A stretch of 64,000 bases of DNA, from positions 4,278,001-4,342,000 of the forward strand of contig NZ_CP134400.1 in NCBI RefSeq assembly GCF_002968285.2, in the 5' to 3' direction. This document shows, one piece after another, positions 19,446 through 27,535 of the stretch. Made by a program: the position numbers and the translations under genes. This stretch comes from Mycobacterium sp. ITM-2016-00318. GTDB lineage: Bacteria; Actinomycetota; Actinomycetes; Mycobacteriales; Mycobacteriaceae. The notes beneath the pieces were generated by a model. That model saw nothing but the letters and a program-made list of their open reading frames with translations, ran no database searches and had not been told where the DNA came from. The stretch's first letter is position 1. Each line of letters starts with the position of its first letter.

Positions 19446-20281
19446 TATCCGCCAGGGGCCGGGGCCGGTTCAGACGTCGTGGTGGTCGTCGATGTCGACG
19501 GAGTCGTGGTGGTGGTGGTGGTACTGGTCGATGACGGCGTCGACGTTGTGGTTGCACTGGTGGCGGGAGGCGGGGCGGGAACACCGGTTGTCTCCGTCAC
19601 CGTCGACGTGCTGGTCGAAACGGAAGTCGAGGCCGCAGTGGTTGCGGGGGCGAGAACAGCACATGCTACCCGTGCACCGGAGTCACCGGTCGCCATGGTC
19701 TCGGCGTCGGGGCCTGGCACGCCGTCGTGCGTGTACCGCTGCGGGATGTTGGCGAAGTTGTCCGGACCCTCGTGGATGATCAGCGCACTTCCCTCGGGAC
19801 CCTTCAATTCATCCGCGGTGAAGGCGTCTGTCGTGGCGACGACCCTGCCGGAGCCGTCGGAGCGGATGTTCAGAGGTGTCAGGTCGCCGCTCGCCGGATG
19901 TTCGGTGCGCCCTCCGACCTGTAAATGGCCGCCGGCCGAGTTGAAATCCCCGGCCGAACCGCCGGTCGGGGCGACCGAGTTCGCCTCGCACCTGCCCACG
20001 GAATGGATGTGCATTCCGTGGCTGCCCGGAGAAAGCTTGCTGTTTCCGGTCGTTTCGACCGTCACGGTCGCGAACCCGTCGGTGAAATCTATCGTGGCGT
20101 TGGCAACCGCCGTACCATCGCCTGTTTTCAACCCGGCCTTGATGGTCTGCGAGCCGGCTTTGGATGTCGTCGCCGATGATTCACTGGCCTGATCGTTGCC
20201 CGTCTGACTGTTGCTACACCCCGCCAAAACAGCGATTGGTGCAGCGAGCATGGCAACGGCGGCAGTTGTGCGGTTCAACAT
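19445..20281 (-). CDS. sodC: Cu(/Zn) superoxide dismutase lipoprotein with Ser/Thr-rich tail
   Basis: A 278-residue lipoprotein (lipobox VLAGC near residue 21) exported to the cell envelope, where it removes superoxide. The SOD domain (about 45-208) has the copper-site [33 protein letters not shown], and a disulfide partner in RVACAV. The Zn loop reads EHPASGDL rather than the usual HxGDL, as in the zinc-poor M. tuberculosis SodC. Residues from about 209 onward form a Ser/Thr/Pro-rich low-complexity tail (runs of STSTTTTTT type) not present in the M. tuberculosis protein as I know it. GTG 20284 and ATG 20281 are adjacent starts. The stop abuts the amidohydrolase relic. Confidence 0.85.
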   Translation of the reverse strand: MLNRTTAAVAMLAAPIAVLAGCSNSQTGNDQASESSATTSKAGSQTIKAGLKTGDGTAVANATIDFTDGFATVTVETTGNSKLSPGSHGMHIHSVGRCEANSVAPTGGSAGDFNSAGGHLQVGGRTEHPASGDLTPLNIRSDGSGRVVATTDAFTADELKGPEGSALIIHEGPDNFANIPQRYTHDGVPGPDAETMATGDSGARVACAVLAPATTAASTSVSTSTSTVTETTGVPAPPPATSATTTSTPSSTSTTTTTTTPSTSTTTTTSEPAPAPGG

Positions 20282-20540
20282 CACGGTCGGGTACCCTCAA
20301 ATTTGGTACATATCCGCAGTGCGCCGCAGTGCGCAAGCCCCTCAACCCCCGAGCGCCGCAACGGCCATGTGAGCTGAATGGTCTGCGCGACTCCGGGTCC
20401 GGCAGATATTCGCTGCGGGCGTCATGGCGACATCCACGCTAGCGCCGGTACTCCGGCGCGGACTGACGTCGGCGCCTTCGAGAGCGAAAAGACGTCATCG
20501 TGAACAAATTGACGTTCATGGTTCAAATCGCGTCGTTCGG

Positions 20541-20566
20541 GGAACAGCGTGGGGACTCGCGGCGTT
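20541..20566 (+). promoter_or_regulatory. candidate ECF sigma (SigE/SigH-type) promoter
   Basis: GGAACA at 20541-20546 and CGTT at 20563-20566 with 17 bp between GGAAC and CGTT. This matches the mycobacterial SigE/SigH consensus GGAAC-N16/17-CGTT. It lies 35-60 bp upstream of the DUF4193 start at 20601. Sequence match only. Confidence 0.45.
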
Positions 20567-20600
20567 GCCTCTGCGACGGACCTGAAAGGGAGGACCCCTC

Positions 20601-20894
20601 ATGGCTACGGACTATGACGCCCCACGCACCAAGAACGCCGACGACACGGCCGAAGAGTCGCTCGAGGAACTGACCGCCACGCGGCGGGCCGCGGTCGATA
20701 CGGCGGTGATCGACGAGGACGAGGCGGTCGATTCATTCGACTTGCCCGACGCCGATATCGCCGAGGAGCTATCGGTCCGGGTGATTCCCCGGCAGGCAAA
20801 CGAATTCACCTGCTCGTCGTGCTTCCTGGTGCAGCACCGCAACCGGATTGCGCTTCAGCGCGGTGACCAGCAGGTGTGCGTCGACTGCGTGTGA
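20601..20894 (+). CDS. DUF4193 zinc-ribbon-like protein
   Basis: A 97-residue acidic protein. The N-terminal half is Asp/Glu-rich and probably disordered (DDTAEESLEEL). The C-terminal half carries EFTCSSCFLVQHR and VCVDCV, two CxxC knuckles likely to bind Zn. It is closely similar to actinobacterial DUF4193 (M. tuberculosis Rv2699c, near the sigB region), whose function is unknown. A strong GGGAGGA ribosome-binding site precedes the ATG, and a candidate stress-sigma promoter lies upstream. Here it stands alone between sodC and a Ddn-like gene, so it may be a second copy in this genome. Confidence 0.88.
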   Translation: MATDYDAPRTKNADDTAEESLEELTATRRAAVDTAVIDEDEAVDSFDLPDADIAEELSVRVIPRQANEFTCSSCFLVQHRNRIALQRGDQQVCVDCV

Positions 20895-20906
20895 CGGTGT
20901 GAGTGC

Positions 20907-20933
20907 ACGGTCCGCTCATGCGGGGCGGACCGT
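20907..20933. terminator. hairpin terminator
   Basis: ACGGTCCGC paired with GCGGACCGT (9-bp perfect stem, 9-nt loop) directly after the DUF4193 stop and before the convergent gene end at 20946, followed by AGATTTA on the plus strand. Usable in both directions. Confidence 0.65.
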
Positions 20934-20945
20934 AGATTTAGCGAA

Positions 20946-21389
20946 CTACTCAACTACGAAGACTGGGATCAACCGATCCGTCTTGGTCTGATACTCCGCG
21001 TAGGGCGGGTAGGCCTCGACGGCCAATGCCCACCAATGGTCACGTTCGGCTCCGTCGAGCTCGCGAGCCGTCATGGGCGCGACCGTGTCGCCGTCCTGAA
21101 CGGTGACCGCTGGATCGGCTTTGACGTTGTGGTACCACGCCGGGTGCTCAGGGTCGCCGCCCTTGGAGGCGACCATGGCGTACCTCCCGCCCTCCTCGAC
21201 GCGCATCAGCGGCACATAGCGCTTCTTGCCGGACTTGGCGCCGGTGGTGGTGAACAGAACCACTGGGCGATCGAGGATTTCTACGCCATCGGTGGTGCCC
21301 TGCTCGAGAATGCGTTGCGTCTGGTCGCGGACCCAGTCGGTCGGGCTCAGCTGTGGTTGGTCAGTCACGACCGACCAAACGTCGGCCAC
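20946..21389 (-). CDS. F420-dependent nitroreductase-family (Ddn/FDOR) protein
   Basis: A 147-residue split-barrel protein. Motifs RPVVLFTTTGAKSGKKRYVPLMR, VASKGGDPEHPAWYHNVKADP and the AYPPYAEYQTKTDRLIPVFV ending are characteristic of the actinobacterial deazaflavin (F420)-dependent nitroreductase family, including Ddn and Rv1558-like proteins. It likely binds F420H2 and reduces quinones or similar acceptors (family knowledge). The start is uncertain: GTG 21389 or GTG 21368 (MTDQPQLSP), and neither has a strong ribosome-binding site. It is separated from the ABC-transporter gene by about 30 bp but reads away from it on the same strand. Confidence 0.85.
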   Translation of the reverse strand: MADVWSVVTDQPQLSPTDWVRDQTQRILEQGTTDGVEILDRPVVLFTTTGAKSGKKRYVPLMRVEEGGRYAMVASKGGDPEHPAWYHNVKADPAVTVQDGDTVAPMTARELDGAERDHWWALAVEAYPPYAEYQTKTDRLIPVFVVE

Positions 21390-21423
21390 CGAGACTTTAT
21401 TCCGGATTGCAGCCGATTCGATT

Positions 21424-23252
21424 TCATCCGGTGAGTGGGATCGCTCGCCTCAACCGTCTGAGGCGCCACCGGGTGACGCCGGCGAAAAGCATGGCAAGCA
21501 CTCCCAACATGGCCATGTTGACGAGCCAGGCCGACGTGGTGTGCTGCCAGTGCGAATCGTCCGCAATCCCCGCGACGAGGTTGGTCAGATCGGCCGTCGA
21601 CGCAGATGCCGCGAAGCCCCATCGTCCCGGCGTGAGCCACGCAAGGACCTCCATCAGTGGTCGGTCCGTCACCGGGATGAAGCCGCCCGCGAGGACCAGT
21701 TGCGCCATCAGCGTCATCGCCAACAGCACGATGACCTGATCGCCGGTCCGCGCTAGAGCCGAAATCGCAAGCCCCAGAACGACCGCCACTACGCACGTCG
21801 CCGCGACACCGACGAACAATTCGAAGACCGGGCTGCCGAAAACCACTGCACCCGACGGCCCAGGCTTCCCGATCGCAGGCGCCGTGACGATCAGAACGAG
21901 AATCGCAGATTGCATCACCGCGACCGCGCTGAAGACGATCGTCTTCGCGAGCAGGTATGCCGACGCCGACAATCCCGCCGCCTGTTCGCGACGGAAGACA
22001 GCGCGTTCGCCGATCAGATCGCGAACGGTCAGTGTGGTTCCCATCAGGATCGCCGCGAAGCTCGTCAATGCGACGATGTGCTTTGCTTCGAATGGTGGTG
22101 CGCCAAGCGATGGCATGTGGCCAAGGCCTGCATGGCCGGTGACGGTCAGCGGCAGCAGCCCGACGATGAACGGCAACACGGCGAGGAAGGCGAGATAGCC
22201 GCGGTTGGCCATGAGCAGGCGGACTTGGCGACGTGCGACCGTCGACACCTGCCGCCACACGCCTGAACCTGTCGGTTCGACCGTCGGCGCAACGGGCGCG
22301 ACACGGCGTACGCTGTCCGCGTCCTGGGAGCCTCGCCCCTGCATGAACCGTCGGTGCAGACCGTCTGGATCGGCGCACACCTTCGTGAAGATGTCAGCCC
22401 AATCCGATGCTTCCAGAGAGGAATTGAGCTCCTCGGGTGGTCCGCAGAAAACAGTCTTGCCGCCGGGTGCGAGCAACAGCACCTGGTCGCACACGTCCAG
22501 AAACGTCAACGAGTGCGTCACGACCACGATCACGCGGCCCGCGTCGGCCAGACGGCGCAGCATCTCCATCACGGAGCGGTCAAGCGCGGGATCCAGCCCC
22601 GTCGTCGGCTCGTCGAGCACCAACAGGGAAGGGCTGGTCAACAATCCATCGCCACCGACACGCGTTTGCGCTGGCCGCCCGACAACTTGTCGATGCGAGT
22701 GCCGGCATGAGGTGTCAGCTCGAGTTCCTCGAGCACCGTTGCGATCACCCGCCCGCGGTCGCTTGCGGTGGTGTCGGCGGGCATCCGGAGTTCCGCCGCG
22801 AACTGCAGTGCCCGAGCGACGGAGAGTCGGCTGTGCACGATATCGCCCTGAGGCACCATCCCGATCTGGCCGCGCACAAAGTGCACGCTCCGTGCCTCGA
22901 ACGACACCGTCCCGCTGGTCGGCCGTTCGGCGCCGGCGACGACTTTGGCCAGCGTCGACTTGCCCGCACCCGAAGGACCGATCACCGCGGTCAACGTGCC
23001 GGGGCGCGCCGCGAACGAAACCCGTTCCAGCAGAATGTTTTCCTCGTCGACGACGAGGGTTACGTCTCGCACTTCCAGGCCACCGGTCCTCGCGGGCCGG
23101 GCGCGATCCGAACGTTCGACGGTCCGACCGATCGGAATCGACCCGAACGGCTCTGCTGGGAGTCGCCAACGGGCGCGCATAGTCGTGGCGTTCGACGCGT
23201 CGTCGGCCCGATGCTGCAGGGTGGTCGGCGCTGTGGGCTTGTCGTTGTTCAT
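21424..23252 (-). pseudogene. ABC-2 exporter with fused ATPase and permease, broken by a one-base frameshift
   Basis: The intact reading would be about 609 residues: an N-terminal ATP-binding domain followed by an ABC-2 membrane domain of about six TM segments, as in the C-terminal part of Rv1747 but without FHA domains. The first frame carries GPSGAGKST and the signature LSGGQRKRVSVAM, then hits TGA at 22638-22640. The second frame resumes at LLTSPSLLVLDEPTTGLDP and runs to the end. One base is missing next to 22645: adding one gives ATG-GAN-TTG-TTG and a continuous protein. Start at ATG 23252 with GAGAG upstream. It begins 12 bp after the CdsA-like gene, so it belongs to the lipid cluster; lipid export is a reasonable guess. 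A sequencing error is possible. Confidence 0.75.
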
Positions 23253-23264
23253 TTCAGATCTCTC

Positions 23265-24173
23265 TCATCCGAGGAAGTATGCGAGTGGGAGGACAACCAG
23301 CAGTGAGTCGATGCGGTCGAGTAGGCCGCCGAAGCCGGGCAGCCAGTCACCGGCGTCCTTGACCTGGGCCTGCCGCTTGAGCATGGACTCGAGCAGGTCA
23401 CCGAACAGGCCGCCGATGGAGACAGCGATGAGCAGCCCGATCGAGATGGTACCCAGGAGACTGAGGATCAGGAACGCGCCGATGATAGCGCCGACAAGCC
23501 CGCCGATCGTCTTGTTGGGACTCAGCGGCGACAGCGGCCTGCGCGCCCATCGCATGCGGCGCAACCCTTTTCCGCCACACCAGGCCGCGACGTCGGTGGC
23601 CGCGACGGCGAAGCACAGCAGGTAGGCGTCCGGCCAGACCATGACGAGGTGGGAAAGCGACCAGCAGATCCAGACCGATCCGAACGCGGTGAACGCGGTG
23701 CGCTTGGCGCCGTTCTCGACGTCGCCCCCGAGCACCGAGGGCACCGCGCACAGCAGCGCGACGATCGGCGCGAACTGAAGAAGCGACGGGCGCAGCCACG
23801 CCGCGACCGGGTATGCCACGGCCAGTACCACAAGCACGTAGGTGTCGGCCCGGCCGAGCTTGACCAGTCGCGCGTACTCGATCACCGCGACGACGGCCAA
23901 TGCCGCGGCCAACGCCGCGGACGTGCCGTGGCCGAGCCAGACAGGGAGCCCGACGGCGGGTGCGATCAGCACCCATGTGCGCCATTTCTGGACCAATTCC
24001 TGCTTGCGCGAGACCAGGACGGCGATGCCTGCGACCGCGAGGACCGCCACCGTGACCCACATCAGGAACACCGCACGCGAGTACATGTGAACGTGCAGCG
24101 GACCCACGTCGATGTTGAGCGACATCCGCCGATCGAGGTGAAGGAGCCACAGGTAGTGGTCGATGAGTGTCAT
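23265..24173 (-). CDS. CdsA-like phosphatidate cytidylyltransferase (second, cluster-borne type)
   Basis: A 302-residue polytopic membrane protein of the CTP_transf_1 family, with roughly eight hydrophobic segments. The family signature is recognisable near the C-terminus: SMLKRQAQVKDAGDWLPGFGG, then LLDRIDSL. It keeps the K-R, K-D and D-R-x-D residues, but the usual histidine of PGHGG is Phe. CdsA makes CDP-diacylglycerol from phosphatidate and CTP. The gene differs from a typical housekeeping cdsA, which in mycobacteria sits near frr/pyrH. It lies 15 bp after the acyltransferase and just before the ABC exporter, so all four genes look co-transcribed. Confidence 0.82.
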   Translation of the reverse strand: MTLIDHYLWLLHLDRRMSLNIDVGPLHVHMYSRAVFLMWVTVAVLAVAGIAVLVSRKQELVQKWRTWVLIAPAVGLPVWLGHGTSAALAAALAVVAVIEYARLVKLGRADTYVLVVLAVAYPVAAWLRPSLLQFAPIVALLCAVPSVLGGDVENGAKRTAFTAFGSVWICWSLSHLVMVWPDAYLLCFAVAATDVAAWCGGKGLRRMRWARRPLSPLSPNKTIGGLVGAIIGAFLILSLLGTISIGLLIAVSIGGLFGDLLESMLKRQAQVKDAGDWLPGFGGLLDRIDSLLVVLPLAYFLG

Positions 24174-24188
24174 TGCGGGCCAACGGTT

Positions 24189-24818
24189 TCACGACGCGAG
24201 CGCGTAGCGGTCATCGGCCACGACGCCGCCCCGCAGTGCCAGCACCTGCGCCCGCAGTTGCGGTGCGGAGGTGGTGTGGGGATCGACAGGCGCGCCGAGG
24301 CGGACCTCCATCGGGGCGGTTGAGAAGCGTCCGTCCTTCGGCAGCACGTCGGCAGTCCCCATGATCGCCACCGGAACGATCGGGACACCGCACTCACGGG
24401 CCAGACGCAGTGCACCGGAACGGAATTCGCCGATGGTGCCGTCTGTCGAGCGCGTTCCCTCGGGGTAGATGACGACGGTCCGTCCCGCGCGAAGCGCTCG
24501 GCCGGCGGCCGCGAGTAGCGCGTCGTAGTTGCTTTCGCCCGAGCGCCGCACCGGCAGTATTCCGATCAGCGAGGTCGCGATGAAGCGCCGCACCGGCACG
24601 TCGAACCAGTAGTCGGCCGCCGCGCCGAAGACACGACGGGCCGTGGACGGCAGCGCCGCCACCAGCACCGCGGTGTCGGCGTGCGAAGCGTGGTTGGCGA
24701 CGACGATGCAGCCGCCTTCAACGTTCCAACGTCCGGTCACGGTCAGCCCGCCCGAGACGGCGCACACCGTCCGCCAGAGCCGGTGCCGAAGCACGCTCGC
24801 AATTCGATTGGTGGTCAT
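24189..24818 (-). CDS. PlsC-like 1-acyl-glycerol-3-phosphate acyltransferase
   Basis: A 209-residue acyltransferase with the catalytic HX4D box in VVANHASHADTAVLV, the substrate-binding YPEGTRSTDG block, and GVPIVPVAIMG. It transfers an acyl chain to lysophosphatidate or a related lyso-lipid at the inner membrane surface. The ATG at 24818 overlaps the stop of the CDP-alcohol phosphatidyltransferase (ATGA), so the two are translationally coupled. Together with the CdsA-like gene this gives two consecutive steps, lyso-PA to PA and PA to CDP-DAG. The acyl donor and lyso-acceptor are not determined by sequence. Confidence 0.87.
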   Translation of the reverse strand: MTTNRIASVLRHRLWRTVCAVSGGLTVTGRWNVEGGCIVVANHASHADTAVLVAALPSTARRVFGAAADYWFDVPVRRFIATSLIGILPVRRSGESNYDALLAAAGRALRAGRTVVIYPEGTRSTDGTIGEFRSGALRLARECGVPIVPVAIMGTADVLPKDGRFSTAPMEVRLGAPVDPHTTSAPQLRAQVLALRGGVVADDRYALAS

Positions 24819-25717
24819 GCCGCGATCTCCGCCATCGGCCGCGTGACGGCGTTGAACGGCTGGGTGACCGCGCTGATTCGCTGCGTGGCCGCGTCGTACG
24901 GTCCGGTGGCCGTGCTGAACCGCTGCGTGACGGCGTTGAAACGCTGGTGAGCCGCGGTGAACGGCTGCGTGATCGCATCGAACTGCTCGAACAGCGCGAC
25001 CCGCTCGGTCGGTTCGATCTGCATGTCGCGTCCCAGCAGCTCCTGCGCGCGCTGCGCCTTCAGCTCGCGGTGCGCGGCCCGCAGTCGCAGGACAGTGGTT
25101 AGAAGGGAGCCGTTCACCAACTGCATCAGCAGGATGGGCATGATGACGGGGAATGCAGTGGCCAGTACCAGGAACAGGCAGCGTTCGGTCTTGCCGAGCG
25201 GTCCGCCGTTGCGACGCGTGAGGCCCGCCGCGGCGACGGCCAACGATGCGAATGTCGGCAGCGTCGCGGCGAGCGCGGCCAGTAAGACCTGAAGCACCGG
25301 CCAGGACAACCAATTCAGTCCGGGGCCGCCGTGCTGCCGCGCCGCCCAGACCGCCAGGCCTGCGAAGGCGAGCAGATCTGCGGTGCGGTCGCCGAGTTCG
25401 TTGACGATGAAGCCCCATGGCCTGCTCACCCCACGGGCCCGAGCGACCGCTCCGTCGAGGTTGGCGCCTGCCAGCCGGAGCACCATGAAGACCGCTGCCA
25501 GCGGCCACCATCCGAACGCGATGGCAGCGCCAGCAGCGCCGGCCGCGGCGACACCTGCGGCGGTGAAGACGTCGGGAGACACTCGCCGGGCCACAGCGGT
25601 GTCGATGATCGGAGCCAGCCTTCCGGTGAACCACGGCTTCAACGCGTAAAGGCCGGTCATGCGGGTTCCACGAGAAGTCGAAGGGACCGGGTGATAAGTA
25701 GCGACGTCCGTATTCAT
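24815..25717 (-). CDS. CDP-alcohol phosphatidyltransferase with heptad-repeat tail and altered active-site motif
   Basis: A 300-residue membrane protein with a CDP-OH_P_transf core (about 20-225) and several hydrophobic helices. The motif D-x2-D-G-x2-A-R-x8-G-x3-D-x3-D appears as ANLDGAVARARGVSRPWG, then FIVNELGDRTAD. The first Asp is Ala and the third is Asn, with an extra Asp three residues further on. The family moves a phosphatidyl group from CDP-DAG to an alcohol, or a headgroup from CDP-alcohol. The C-terminal 50 residues are seven perfect heptads. It is the first gene of the lipid cluster, followed by acyltransferase, CDP-DAG synthase and exporter. Start ATG 25717. The headgroup acceptor is unknown, and activity with the altered metal site is uncertain. 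Confidence 0.8.
   Translation of the reverse strand: MNTDVATYHPVPSTSRGTRMTGLYALKPWFTGRLAPIIDTAVARRVSPDVFTAAGVAAAGAAGAAIAFGWWPLAAVFMVLRLAGANLDGAVARARGVSRPWGFIVNELGDRTADLLAFAGLAVWAARQHGGPGLNWLSWPVLQVLLAALAATLPTFASLAVAAAGLTRRNGGPLGKTERCLFLVLATAFPVIMPILLMQLVNGSLLTTVLRLRAAHRELKAQRAQELLGRDMQIEPTERVALFEQFDAITQPFTAAHQRFNAVTQRFSTATGPYDAATQRISAVTQPFNAVTRPMAEIAA
24836..24982. repeat. seven 21-bp units encoding a heptad repeat
   Basis: Residues 246-294 of the CDP-alcohol phosphatidyltransferase read FDAITQP, FTAAHQR, FNAVTQR, FSTATGP, YDAATQR, ISAVTQP, FNAVTRP: an exact 7-residue period with a large hydrophobic at position one and A-(V/A)-T-Q-(R/P) after it. The DNA units are 21 bp and moderately diverged, so the repeat is under protein-level constraint rather than freshly duplicated. 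Confidence 0.9.
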
Positions 25718-25864
25718 GGCTGGCTCCTTTCGTGTCGTGCCGAGCCTGTGGGACCCGCTTGGTGGCGGTGCGTGCGATGAGTACAGCGAGGCCGACCGGC
25801 TACCGATCCCAATTGACGGACAGCGACTTCGGCCCGACCGAGGTCGCGGTGAGCCGGCAGGAAT

Positions 25865-25939
25865 TCACCGGCGACGGCTGATCATGTCAGGCAGCACGGC
25901 GCGCACGCTGTTGATCGGGCCCCACACGTTGACGACGAG
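25865..25939 (-). pseudogene. possible fragment of a short-chain dehydrogenase
   Basis: In the roughly 305-bp gap between the lipid cluster and the mannitol dehydrogenase gene, the minus strand reads LVVNVWGPINSVRAVLPDMIS, then RRR and a stop. The order N-V-x-G-x-x-N-S-V-R-A-V-L-P-D-M resembles the helix of an SDR around its conserved Asn. No start, Rossmann motif or YxxxK remains, so if real it is a short relic. Nothing else was recognised in the gap, which should also hold the promoter of the lipid cluster. Confidence 0.35.
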
Positions 25940-26022
25940 TATCTACGCGGTCACCTCAGCCGATTCATCGGTGAATGCAACAAGGGTCACCTCGGCTGCC
26001 AGTCGCGGCACGCGCGCATGTG

Positions 26023-27513
26023 TCACCCTGCAGTGGCGTCCAATACGGCCTTCAGCATCGCGTTGGCGCCCTGCTCCGCGAGGCCCTTCCGGTAGTGCTC
26101 GAAGCAGGCGACGAAGTCTTCGTGTTCGGCTGCGCCGCTGGCCAGTAGCGGCTCGATAGCCAGCGCTTCACGCGGATCGCCCGATATCAGCAGCCGACGG
26201 GCGGCTTGATCGAGGCGCGGTTCGCTTACATCGAAGGTCTTGCCGTTGTCATCCTCGCCCTGCAGCACGCGGCTCCAGGCAGCGAGGATGAACGCCGGGA
26301 TCTGGTGGTCTGCGCCGCGCGCCAACACCTGCTGAATAGTGTTCGTCAAGAACACCGTCACCTTGGATGCACTGTCGGAGGCGATGCGGGTCAGCTGATC
26401 ATGCATCGCTTCATTGGAGAAGCGTTCGAGCACTGTGTTCTTGTAGTCGGCCAGGTTCACATCGCGCGGCGCCTCGAGCAACGGCAGCACGACCTTGTCC
26501 AGAAAACGGTCCAGCAGCACGGGTACCTGGGGGTCGCGCATGGCCTCGGCCACCTCGCGGCAGCCGAGCAGCAGGGCTGGGTAGGTCAGAGTGAGATGGC
26601 CCGCGTTGAGCACGCGGACCTTCACCTGCTCCCACAGCTTCACCTCGTCACTGAATTGCACACCCACCTCGTGCAGTGCCGGGCGGCCGTCGGTGAAGCG
26701 GTCCTCGATCACCCACTGGCTGAAATCTTCTGCCACGAGCGGGATCTGATCGGCCAGACCGCTCGCCGCGTTGAGACGCTCCGCGTCTTTCGCCGTTACC
26801 GACGGCGTGATGCGATCAACAAGCGAGTTCGGGAACATCACGTTGGAATCGATCCATCCGCCGAGTTCTTGGTCCAGTGCGCTGGCGAAACCGACGAACG
26901 CGGCGCGCGCGACCTCGCCGTTGTGGCGCAGGTTGTCACATGAGACCACAGTGAACGGCTTCGTCCCCGCGGAACGTCTCCGCGCCAACGCCTCGGTGAC
27001 AAAGCCGAAGACCGTGCGCGGATCACCCTCGCCGGCCAGGTCGTGCGCAACGTCGGGATGGTCGGTGACGAAGACACCCGATTCCGGATCGACGTGATAC
27101 CCGCCCTCGGTGATGGTCAGCGTCACGATCCGAAGGCCCGGGTCGGTCAGCAACGCGAGCACTTCGGCCGGCTGCTCTGGCGCGAGCAGGTAATCGAGCT
27201 GGGCGCCGATCACGCGCACACTCGTATCGCCCTTGGCCGGCACGATGGTCAGCGAGTACAGACAGTCCTGGGACCGGAACCGCTCGGCCTTCGTCCGGCC
27301 CCGTTCGCCGCCGGCAAGGCCGATACCGACTATGCCCCAATCACTTTGGTTCGGCAGGGCCAGACACCGATCGACGTAGAACGCCTGATGCGCGCGGTGG
27401 AAATTGCCCACACCGAAATGGGCGATGCCGCGTTTGAGTTGGTTTCGGTCATAAGGGGGCGTGGCGATATCGGACGGCAACGTTGGAAGCGTGCCCTCGT
27501 TGAGCTCGGTCAT
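26023..27513 (-). CDS. mannitol dehydrogenase-family (polyol / fructuronate) oxidoreductase
   Basis: A 496-residue long-chain secondary alcohol dehydrogenase. The N-terminal nucleotide-binding segment reads FGVGNFHRAHQAFYVDRCL, SCDNLRHNG marks the middle, and KVRVLNAGHLTLTY carries the K-N-H active-site residues. The family oxidises mannitol, arabinitol, tagaturonate or fructuronate with NAD(P), and the exact substrate is not obvious. Start ATG 27513 with GAAGGG upstream. It is the last gene of an operon beginning with a FucP-type transporter at 30439, so it probably processes what that system imports. Confidence 0.85.
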   Translation of the reverse strand: MTELNEGTLPTLPSDIATPPYDRNQLKRGIAHFGVGNFHRAHQAFYVDRCLALPNQSDWGIVGIGLAGGERGRTKAERFRSQDCLYSLTIVPAKGDTSVRVIGAQLDYLLAPEQPAEVLALLTDPGLRIVTLTITEGGYHVDPESGVFVTDHPDVAHDLAGEGDPRTVFGFVTEALARRRSAGTKPFTVVSCDNLRHNGEVARAAFVGFASALDQELGGWIDSNVMFPNSLVDRITPSVTAKDAERLNAASGLADQIPLVAEDFSQWVIEDRFTDGRPALHEVGVQFSDEVKLWEQVKVRVLNAGHLTLTYPALLLGCREVAEAMRDPQVPVLLDRFLDKVVLPLLEAPRDVNLADYKNTVLERFSNEAMHDQLTRIASDSASKVTVFLTNTIQQVLARGADHQIPAFILAAWSRVLQGEDDNGKTFDVSEPRLDQAARRLLISGDPREALAIEPLLASGAAEHEDFVACFEHYRKGLAEQGANAMLKAVLDATAG

Positions 27514-27535
27514 GGCGGACCCTTCAGAACAGTGC

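Noticed and set aside
24836..24982. Possible CRISPR or intergenic tandem array
   Set aside because: Units are 21 bp, diverged, and encode a regular heptad within a gene; no spacers.
25716..26159. 147-codon plus-strand ORF upstream of the lipid cluster
   Set aside because: Overlaps the end of the mannitol dehydrogenase-family gene and the promoter region; no motif on this strand.
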